From positions 2,943,001-3,007,000 of the forward strand of contig NZ_CP015109.1 in the NCBI RefSeq assembly GCF_002082015.1: DNA of 64,000 nucleotides, written 5' to 3'. The stretch is from Sporosarcina ureae. GTDB taxonomy: Bacteria > Bacillota > Bacilli > Bacillales_A > Planococcaceae. The notes under the pieces were generated by a model. That model did not search any database, was not told the DNA's origin, and saw only the letters and a program-made list of their open reading frames with translations. Below, piece by piece: positions 58,137 to 64,000 of the stretch. The number at the start of each line of letters is the position of its first letter. The first letter of the stretch is position 1. The translations under genes and the position numbers were made by a program.

Positions 58137-58667
58137 ATGAAATGGTCCATTCATCAATTACGGAAACATAGGCAAGGCCCGCTACTGTTTGACGAAACAG
58201 TGAATTTGGATTCCGTGAAAAATCGGAATGAAGAAATTAGGGCAATTCAGCCTGTTCGAGTAAGTGGAACATGTACAATTGGTGAGAAAAAGTTAACATG
58301 CCAGCTTCGGCTAGAAGGTTCAATGATTTTGCCTTGTGCACGTACGTGGGAAGACGTCGATTATCCTTTCTCCATTGAAACAGTTGAACAATTCAGCTGG
58401 GACGAGGAGACACTTCAAACGGATGATGAAATTCATCCGGTTGATGGAGAAATAATTGATTTCACTCCTGTATTGGAGGAACTGATTTTGCTTGAAATTC
58501 CAATGCAAGTATTCTGTGAAAATGCAGATGAGATGCAACAGATGGAAGGCAAAGGTTGGTCCTATACAACCGATGAAGAATTGGAAGCGCAACGACAAGA
58601 AGCAGAAGAAAAAGTGGATCCTCGCTTAGCGGGATTGGCTAATTTTTTTGAAACCGATAAAGAGTAA
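58137..58667 (+). CDS. ylbN: DUF177/YceD-family protein YlbN
   Basis: A 176-residue acidic protein, the partner encoded before L32 in most bacteria. Seen: beta-rich middle with VRVSGTCTIGEKKLTCQLRLEG, Cys residues placed as in the family, and a C-terminal DPRLAGLANFF. Thought to act in rRNA or ribosome maturation. The ATG at 58137 follows TTGAGGTG; the open frame upstream to 57612 is antisense to tmcAL and not real. Confidence 0.9.
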   Translation: MKWSIHQLRKHRQGPLLFDETVNLDSVKNRNEEIRAIQPVRVSGTCTIGEKKLTCQLRLEGSMILPCARTWEDVDYPFSIETVEQFSWDEETLQTDDEIHPVDGEIIDFTPVLEELILLEIPMQVFCENADEMQQMEGKGWSYTTDEELEAQRQEAEEKVDPRLAGLANFFETDKE

Positions 58668-58692
58668 ACCCTTATAAGGAGGTGCCCCCCCA

Positions 58693-58866
58693 ATGGCAGT
58701 ACCAAAGAGAAGAACTTCTAAAACAAAGAAAAATATGCGTCGAACTCATTTCAAAATTGAAGCGCCAGGTATGACTACTTGCGACAACTGTGGCGAAATG
58801 AAATTGGCACACCACGTTTGCAAATCTTGCGGACACTACAAAGGAAAAGACGTTGTAGGCGAATAA
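58693..58866 (+). CDS. rpmF: Ribosomal protein L32
   Basis: A 57-residue protein beginning [19 protein letters not shown] with two CxxC pairs (CDNC and CKSC) that bind zinc, the C+ type of L32. AAGGAGGTG lies 6-10 bases before the ATG. It follows ylbN by 25 bases under the shared strong promoter. Confidence 0.97.
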   Translation: MAVPKRRTSKTKKNMRRTHFKIEAPGMTTCDNCGEMKLAHHVCKSCGHYKGKDVVGE

Positions 58867-58890
58867 TTTAGATTCTACACAACGAATATA

Positions 58891-58930
58891 AAGACTACCT
58901 TGAGACCATGGCTCAAGGTAGTCTTTTTTG
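58891..58930 (+). terminator. Terminator of ylbN-rpmF
   Basis: AGACTACCTTGAG / CTCAAGGTAGTCT stem, 13 bases, followed by TTTTTTG. Confidence 0.92.
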
Positions 58931-58974
58931 TTTTGTGCAAAAGTGGTATGCTAAATGGAAAAGGGGGAATTTCT

Positions 58975-59736
58975 TTGTCTTATTCTATAAAGATCGATCA
59001 GTCCATAGCGTATTTTACAATTAATCGTCCTGCCATGCGAAACGCGGTAAATTATGATGTCATGGAAGGGCTTGAATCCTTTCTAGATCAAATTGAGGAT
59101 GATCCTGAAATTTCTTTTGCCGTCATTACAGGAGAAGGTGACATGGCATTTTGTTCAGGCGGAGATCTTAGTGATTTTCACGGCTTTCAGACAGCAGAGG
59201 ATGCATTTCCGATGCTGAGTAGGGGGGCTAGTATTTTATATCGGATTGCTACATTACCGATGCCTACAATAGCACTGGTAAATGGAGCAGCAGTTGGTGG
59301 TGGCTGTGAACTGGCCACAGCTTGTGATTACCGTTTGGTTGCCTCCCATGCAAGAGCTGGATTCATTCAAGGTACTCTGGCGATCACGGCTGGTTGGGGA
59401 GGAGCCACACTGTTATTCGAAAAAAACGGCCCACATGATCGTTTGCTGAAGTTTACCAGTAGAGCCGGCATTCATTCACCTGAACAATTACTGGAGCTTG
59501 GCTGGGCAACTGAAGTGTATGAGGGAGATACCGAAGTAGCGCTTGATCAGTTTCTAGCTCCAAAGCTAAAAGTACATAGAAATGTACATCGTGCGTATAA
59601 ATCCATCGCCACTAGGAATTGGAAAACAAACGGGCTTGAGCACGCTATGCAAGAAGAAGCCCGCATTTGTTCCGTTCTCTGGGAAAGTGATGCACATCAT
59701 GAAGCAGTTCAAAGTTTTTTAACGAAAAGTAAGTAA
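58975..59736 (+). CDS. Enoyl-CoA hydratase/isomerase family protein
   Basis: A 253-residue crotonase-fold enzyme. Seen: oxyanion-hole segments AFCSGGDLSDF and NGAAVGGGCELATACDYRL, and ITAGWGGA. The usual catalytic Glu of the hydratases at the second oxyanion loop is not obvious (GTLAITAGWGG), so the reaction may differ from simple hydration, for example decarboxylation or hydrolysis of an acyl-CoA. The TTG at 58975 follows AAAGGGGGAA. It stands 5' of a biotin carrier and carboxyltransferase gene, the same company as B. subtilis yngF. Confidence 0.85.
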   Translation: MSYSIKIDQSIAYFTINRPAMRNAVNYDVMEGLESFLDQIEDDPEISFAVITGEGDMAFCSGGDLSDFHGFQTAEDAFPMLSRGASILYRIATLPMPTIALVNGAAVGGGCELATACDYRLVASHARAGFIQGTLAITAGWGGATLLFEKNGPHDRLLKFTSRAGIHSPEQLLELGWATEVYEGDTEVALDQFLAPKLKVHRNVHRAYKSIATRNWKTNGLEHAMQEEARICSVLWESDAHHEAVQSFLTKSK

Positions 59737-59869
59737 CGTTTCAATCCCGGCAGGCATAGACTGTCGGGACTGTTTAAAATGCACTTGTAAACGGTTCCAT
59801 AAGTAAGGTACGTTATCTATTAAGAAGTTATTTTTAATAAGTGGTAGTAAGGAAATGAGGAGTGATGGT

Positions 59870-60085
59870 ATGCAAGAAGTAAAAGCAACTATGGCAGGTA
59901 CGATCTTTCAGATTGAAGTGAAAGAAGGAGACGCAGTGACGAAGGGACAAGTTGTCGTTATTTTGGAATCTATGAAGATGGAAATTCCGCTAGAAGCCGA
60001 AGTGGATGGAACGGTGAGTAAAATCCACGGGGCTGAAGGCGATTTTGTAGATGAAGATGAAGTGTTAGTTACCATTCAATCGTAA
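59870..60085 (+). CDS. Biotinyl carrier protein of an acyl-CoA carboxylase
   Basis: A 71-residue free-standing biotin/lipoyl attachment domain. Seen: the biotin motif ESMKME (Lys is the attachment site) and the barrel hairpins VKATMAGTIFQIEVKEGD and EVDGTVSKIHGAEGDFV. The ATG at 59870 follows GAGGAGTG. Resembles B. subtilis YngHB. It pairs with the carboxyltransferase 18 bases downstream. Confidence 0.88.
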   Translation: MQEVKATMAGTIFQIEVKEGDAVTKGQVVVILESMKMEIPLEAEVDGTVSKIHGAEGDFVDEDEVLVTIQS

Positions 60086-60103
60086 CGAAAGGTGGGAAAT
60101 TCT

Positions 60104-61654
60104 TTGACAAAAGAATCATCAAATACCTCGTATAATGAAAAGCTTCAAGAAATCACTACTCACGTTATGGCGGGTGGTGCAGAAAAATATCATAAGAAAT
60201 TAGAGGAACAAGGTAAGTTATTCGTTAGAGAGCGGTTGCGTCTTTTATTTGATGAAGGCAACTATGTAGAGGATGGAAAATTTGCAAACTGTGAAGCGAA
60301 AGATCTGCCTGCAGATGGAGTGGTGACGGCTACTGGGAAAATTGATGGTCAAACGGTTTGTGTCATGGCTAACGACTCTACAGTGAAAGCGGGTTCATGG
60401 GGTGCAAGAACAGTAGAGAAGATTATCCGTATCCAAGAAACAGCTGAAAAGCTTCGTGTACCATTATTGTATTTAGTGGATTCCGCTGGAGCACGTATTA
60501 CAGATCAACTAGACATGTTCCCAAATCGTCGTGGGGCCGGTCGTATTTTCCACAATCAAGTGCGTTTATCGGGTGTCATCCCGCAACTGTGCCTCCTATT
60601 CGGACCATCTGCAGCAGGCGGTGCCTATATTCCAGCCTTCTGTGACGTGGTCATCATGGTAGAAGGCAATGCTTCCATGTACTTAGGTTCACCACGGATG
60701 GCTGAAAAAGTCATAGGTGAGAAAGTAACGCTAGAAGAAATGGGTGGCGCACGCATGCATTGTACTGTAAGTGGTTGTGGTGACGTGCTAGTAGATACGG
60801 AGGAGCAAGCGATTGCAAAAGCTCGCAAATACCTCTCGTACTTCCCTGAGAATTTTGAAGCACCTGCCAAATTAGGGGTACCCCATGAAGCGAAAGAAGG
60901 GCGTTCATTAGAGGAAATTATTCCCGCAAACCAAAATGCACCATTCGATATGTATGAAGCTATTGATCAATTAGTAGATGATGGTAGCTTGTTCGAAATC
61001 AAGAAGTTATTTGCACAGGAGGTTATTACTACTCTTGCACGTATTGACGGACGGCCTGTAGGGATTATTGCGAATCAGCCCAAAGTAAAAGGTGGCGTGC
61101 TGTTTGTGGATTCAGCGGACAAGGCAACAAAATTCATTGCATTATGTGATGCTTTCTCCATTCCATTGTTGTTCCTAGCCGATGTGCCAGGGTTCATGAT
61201 TGGGACGAAAGTGGAACGGCAAGGAATTATCCGCCATGGAGCTAAACTCATTATGGCGATGAGTTCCGCGACTGTGCCGAAAATTTCGGTCGTTGTGCGA
61301 AAAGCATATGGAGCAGGTTTGTACGCGATGGCAGGTCCAGCTTTTGAACCAGATGTCTGTATTGCGTTACCGACTGCGCAAATCGCTGTAATGGGTCCTG
61401 AAGCAGCTGTCAACGCGGTATATTCAAATAAAATTGAAGCCATTGCGGATCCAAAAGAAAGAATGGCATTTATTAAAGAGAAGCAGCAAGAATATAAAGA
61501 GGAAATCGATGTCTATAAAATGGCCTCAGAACTTATTATTGATGAGGTGGTTGCACCTCATCATCTTCGGTCCGTGCTTGCTGAGAGATTGGGATATTAT
61601 GAAACGAAAAAAATTATGAATTCTTCGAGAAAACATCCTGTCTATCCTGTATAA
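60104..61654 (+). CDS. Acyl-CoA carboxylase carboxyltransferase subunit (PccB/YngE type)
   Basis: A 516-residue carboxyltransferase with two crotonase-like halves. Seen: LLYLVDSAGARI and GPSAAGGAYIPAFCD in the N-half; LLFLADVPGFMIGTKVE and RKAYGAGLYAMAG in the C-half. These are typical of propionyl-, methylcrotonyl- and other acyl-CoA carboxylases. The substrate cannot be set from sequence alone. The TTG at 60104 has AAAGGTGGG 8 bases upstream. No biotin carboxylase subunit gene is adjacent. Confidence 0.9.
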   Translation: MTKESSNTSYNEKLQEITTHVMAGGAEKYHKKLEEQGKLFVRERLRLLFDEGNYVEDGKFANCEAKDLPADGVVTATGKIDGQTVCVMANDSTVKAGSWGARTVEKIIRIQETAEKLRVPLLYLVDSAGARITDQLDMFPNRRGAGRIFHNQVRLSGVIPQLCLLFGPSAAGGAYIPAFCDVVIMVEGNASMYLGSPRMAEKVIGEKVTLEEMGGARMHCTVSGCGDVLVDTEEQAIAKARKYLSYFPENFEAPAKLGVPHEAKEGRSLEEIIPANQNAPFDMYEAIDQLVDDGSLFEIKKLFAQEVITTLARIDGRPVGIIANQPKVKGGVLFVDSADKATKFIALCDAFSIPLLFLADVPGFMIGTKVERQGIIRHGAKLIMAMSSATVPKISVVVRKAYGAGLYAMAGPAFEPDVCIALPTAQIAVMGPEAAVNAVYSNKIEAIADPKERMAFIKEKQQEYKEEIDVYKMASELIIDEVVAPHHLRSVLAERLGYYETKKIMNSSRKHPVYPV

Positions 61655-61668
61655 TAAAATGTACCAAC

Positions 61669-61697
61669 AGAGACGCCTTCACTGGGTCTCTTTTTTA
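61669..61697 (+). terminator. Weak terminator before panE
   Basis: AGAGAC / GTCTCT stem with an 11-base loop followed by TTTTT. Ends the carboxylase unit. Confidence 0.6.
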
Positions 61698-61709
61698 AGG
61701 AGGAAAGCT

Positions 61710-62603
61710 ATGCGATTTGTAGTGGTAGGTGGGGGATCTATAGGATTATTAATCGGTTCCTATTTAGCTCAACATCAGGCAAATGTCACCTTTTGGGTAA
61801 GGCGAGAGGAGCAAGCAAAGCATTTACGTAGTGGTCTGGTGAGAGCGCCAGAAAACTTTACATATGAAGTAGATTCAACCATACATATTGAAGAGTTGCC
61901 GACAGAAGCGGTATGGATCATTGCGGTGAAATATGATGCGTTACCCGTTGTATTGTCAGAAATCAGCACTTTACCTATACAGCCCCATTTGTTGTTTATC
62001 CAAAATGGAATTGGACATCTATCGTTGATTGAGCAGTATCCACTCGGGCATGTGTCGTTCGCTACAGTTGAGCATGGGGCAGTTAGAATAGATGACCGAA
62101 CAGTCTCACATAACGGTATCGGGCCTATTAACATTGTAGAAAATGATCAAATTGCTCCAATCATACAGTGGTTGCAAGAAATAGATCCTCAGAACTTTCC
62201 GATTACTACGCAACAGAATGCTAAACAGTTATTGTTTCGTAAAGTACTGATCAATTGTGCGATCAACCCACTAACGGCATTGTTGGAAATTAGGAATGGA
62301 CTGTTGTTAGAAAACCCTTACTTCCAGGTGTTATTCCGCCAGCTATGCGAAGAGTTACTCAGTAATTTTGAAGAGTATAGTGATCTACTGAGCTATGATG
62401 ATATAGAAGAAGTATGCCGAAAAACAGCCTCTAATCAATCATCTATGCTTGTAGATAGAATAAAAGGACGGAATATGGAAATTGAGACTATTTTAACAGC
62501 AGTGTTGAAAGAAATTCATCAAAAAGGTGGCAGTGCTCCTTTTTTACGAACGCTTGAGACTGCACTGCTTGGAATAAACAGGAGTGAATGTGGCGGATGT
62601 TAA
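61710..62603 (+). CDS. panE: 2-dehydropantoate 2-reductase (ketopantoate reductase)
   Basis: A 297-residue NADPH enzyme of pantothenate synthesis. Seen: Rossmann motif VVVGGGSIGLLIG, ALPVVLSEI region, FIQNGIGH, and the catalytic Lys segment FRKVLINCAINPLTALL. Corresponds to B. subtilis YlbQ. The ATG at 61710 follows AAGGAGGAA. With coaD in the window, two steps of CoA synthesis are present. Confidence 0.88.
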   Translation: MRFVVVGGGSIGLLIGSYLAQHQANVTFWVRREEQAKHLRSGLVRAPENFTYEVDSTIHIEELPTEAVWIIAVKYDALPVVLSEISTLPIQPHLLFIQNGIGHLSLIEQYPLGHVSFATVEHGAVRIDDRTVSHNGIGPINIVENDQIAPIIQWLQEIDPQNFPITTQQNAKQLLFRKVLINCAINPLTALLEIRNGLLLENPYFQVLFRQLCEELLSNFEEYSDLLSYDDIEEVCRKTASNQSSMLVDRIKGRNMEIETILTAVLKEIHQKGGSAPFLRTLETALLGINRSECGGC

Positions 62604-62977
62604 CGAATATACTTGGAGCGTTATTATTGTTCCCTTTTATAATTTTAGTCGTATTAATTATTGTGGCGAAGAAAATAGGATTACCTAAAAAGAAGAGGAT
62701 CGGATGGGCGGTAGATTGGACGACACCGTTTATGGTATTGACCGTTTTAATTTTGATTCGTTCGATTTGGGATGTTTGGTTGCCCATACTGTTAATCGGA
62801 GTATTGTGTTTGATTGCGATCGGATTTGCAGTTATAGAACGGTCCAGGGAAAAAGAGTTTCGGTCATCTTGGGTGTTACGTAGAACATGGCGAGCGTATT
62901 TTCTACTCTTAACAGTGGCTTACTTTTTACTGTTCATTATTGGAATTACGGTGCAGATCATCCGCAACTTGAACTAG
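62588..62977 (+). CDS. DUF3397 membrane protein
   Basis: A 129-residue protein with four hydrophobic helices and the DUF3397 pattern (KKIGLPKKKRIGWAVDWTTP, SSWVLRRTWRAYFLLL). Function unknown. Starts within the last 16 bases of panE behind CAGGAGTG, so it is coupled to it; an ATG at 62597 is the alternative start. Confidence 0.78.
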   Translation: MWRMLTNILGALLLFPFIILVVLIIVAKKIGLPKKKRIGWAVDWTTPFMVLTVLILIRSIWDVWLPILLIGVLCLIAIGFAVIERSREKEFRSSWVLRRTWRAYFLLLTVAYFLLFIIGITVQIIRNLN

Positions 62978-62999
62978 GGAGTACTCGTAAGCGTATCAA

Positions 63000-63028
63000 T
63001 TCAACCTGGTCAGGTGAGATGATATACT
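63000..63028 (+). promoter_or_regulatory. Sigma-A-like promoter of bshC
   Basis: TTCAAC, 17 bases, TATACT, 34 bases before the bshC start. Confidence 0.55.
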
Positions 63029-63061
63029 TGCGTTAGTATGGTACATAAAGGAGTTTGTGTA

Positions 63062-64000
63062 ATGGACTTGGACACAATGGAGTTGCCGAAAAAGAATAAA
63101 TTGATGGAATCGTATCGTCACGATCCGCAATTTCTCCATAAATATTTTGAATATGAAATGACACCAGTAGGGTTTGAAGATAGAGCAGAAGAATTGCATC
63201 AACGCTCTTTTCAAAGAGAAAAACTAGCTGCTGCGGTAGAAAGTTATATGGAGCCCTTTGGAATATCAGATGTGGCTGCTCAGTATATACAAGAGCTTTC
63301 GGAAGGTGCGTTAGTAGTGATTGGCGGACAGCAAGCGGGGGTTTTGACAGGTCCTTTATATTCTGTTCACAAAGCGATATCTGTGATTTTATTGGCACAA
63401 AAACAACGAAAAACACTAGAAAAACCTGTAGTTCCTGTTTTTTGGATTGCAGGAGAAGATCATGATATCAATGAAATCAATCATACATACACTGCGAAGG
63501 CAGGAAAAGCGATCAAACGGCAGTTTAAACAGCAAACCATTTTAAAAACGATGGCTTCAGACACACAGTATGATCAAAAAGAAATGACAGCATATATTAA
63601 GAAGATTTTTAAAAGCTACGGAGAGACGTCTTATACGCAAAAGTTATTGCATGATGTGTTGCAAACTGTAGAGCAAGAACAGAATTTCACAGCTTTCTTC
63701 ACCTCGCTGATGAATGAACTATTTACTGCACATGGATTGTTATTTATAGACGCAGCTTATAAACCATTGCGTCAATTGGAATCGCCTTACTTCTCACAAA
63801 TGATTGAAAATACTGAGGCCATGGCAAAGAGCATTTACTATACAGAACAACAACTCCACGCAGATGGGTTTGCAAAGCCAATCGAATCAGAAGAGCAAGA
63901 CGCTAATCTATTTTATGTTCATGATACAGGGAGGGTATTGCTCCGAAGAAAAGATGGAAAGTTCGTCAATGAACAAGCGGGGATTACCTATACAGAACAA
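63062..64000 (+). CDS. bshC: Bacillithiol cysteine-adding enzyme BshC (cut by window end)
   Basis: The first 313 codons of a gene that runs off the window without a stop; the family is about 540 residues. BshC adds Cys to GlcN-malate to finish bacillithiol, the main low-molecular-weight thiol of bacilli. Seen: GGQQAGVLTGPLYSVHKAIS, PVFWIAGEDHDINEINH and LFIDAAYKPLRQLE, hallmarks of YllA/BshC. The ATG at 63062 follows AAAGGAG. Next gene expected in this order would be mraZ. Confidence 0.93.
   Translation, partial: MDLDTMELPKKNKLMESYRHDPQFLHKYFEYEMTPVGFEDRAEELHQRSFQREKLAAAVESYMEPFGISDVAAQYIQELSEGALVVIGGQQAGVLTGPLYSVHKAISVILLAQKQRKTLEKPVVPVFWIAGEDHDINEINHTYTAKAGKAIKRQFKQQTILKTMASDTQYDQKEMTAYIKKIFKSYGETSYTQKLLHDVLQTVEQEQNFTAFFTSLMNELFTAHGLLFIDAAYKPLRQLESPYFSQMIENTEAMAKSIYYTEQQLHADGFAKPIESEEQDANLFYVHDTGRVLLRRKDGKFVNEQAGITYTEQ

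Overview
The window reads as chromosome of a low-GC, endospore-forming Gram-positive bacterium of the order Bacillales, most likely the Planococcaceae (Sporosarcina/Lysinibacillus-like). The gene order follows the Bacillus subtilis ykv-yku-ykq-pdh-ykt-yla-cta-ylb series almost step by step, but with family-specific insertions. The sequence also carries a Spo0E-type phosphatase, a PAS histidine kinase, YlbJ and a MurE paralogue, which fit a sporulating organism. Family and genus are inference from gene content; no 16S or tRNA gene lies in the window. No prophage, transposase, CRISPR array, rRNA or tRNA gene was seen.

Layout. 1-2.8 kb: a soluble PAS histidine kinase, a lipoprotein, a YkvS-like protein and a very short Spo0E-family gene preceded by a Spo0A box. 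2.9-10.3 kb: a beta-hydroxyacid dehydrogenase, a small membrane protein, c-di-AMP receptor CbpB/DarB, an MFS exporter overlapping a CcpC-like LysR regulator, a second MFS pump, a TlpA-like thioredoxin, a 2-Cys peroxiredoxin and a Cys-rich protein. 10.5-14.3 kb: overlapping potABCD polyamine importer genes. 14.3-17.8 kb: ktrC, then leftward rpoY-rnjA, a tiny basic-peptide ORF and defB. 18-25.2 kb: ykyA, pdhABCD, an NPD-type flavin oxidoreductase and yktA. 25.2-36 kb: a dispersed repeat, yktB, a small gene, suhB, ylaF, typA, ylaH, ylaI, a YlaL-position gene, ylaN, ftsW and pycA. 36.1-44.1 kb: heme A synthesis and the caa3 oxidase (ctaA divergent from ctaBCDEF, then ctaG and a CtaM/YozB gene). 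44.1-58.9 kb: the second repeat copy, an AI-2E/YtvI-type membrane protein, a YugN-like gene, ylbC, a divergent aspartokinase-domain/MurE pair, ylbF, a degenerate GDPD-like protein, ylbG, unknown genes, rsmD, coaD, ylbJ, ylbL, tmcAL, ylbN and rpmF. 59-64 kb: enoyl-CoA hydratase, a biotinyl carrier protein and a carboxyltransferase, then panE, a DUF3397 gene and a bshC gene cut by the window end.

How they work together. Most of the window is core metabolism: pyruvate is fed to acetyl-CoA by PDH and to oxaloacetate by PycA, and electrons leave through the caa3 oxidase whose assembly factors (CtaA, CtaB, CtaG, CtaM) are all present. The rest is RNA turnover and translation (RNase J1, RpoY, peptide deformylase, RsmD, L32, TmcAL, BipA), envelope growth (FtsW, MurE paralogue) and ion/c-di-AMP homeostasis (KtrC, CbpB).

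The most interesting departures from the B. subtilis order are: (i) an aspartokinase catalytic domain without ACT domains, divergent from a MurE paralogue with the meso-DAP signature DNPR and a candidate mother-cell sigma-E/K promoter, proposed here as a spore-cortex DAP module; (ii) a 23-residue cationic amphipathic peptide ORF with its own RBS and terminator between defB and rpoY; (iii) two inverted ~290 bp repeats, both sitting between convergent genes; (iv) a GDPD-fold protein with its catalytic motifs replaced; (v) a biotin-dependent carboxylase set lacking a biotin carboxylase gene. Many genes appear to start with TTG or GTG.
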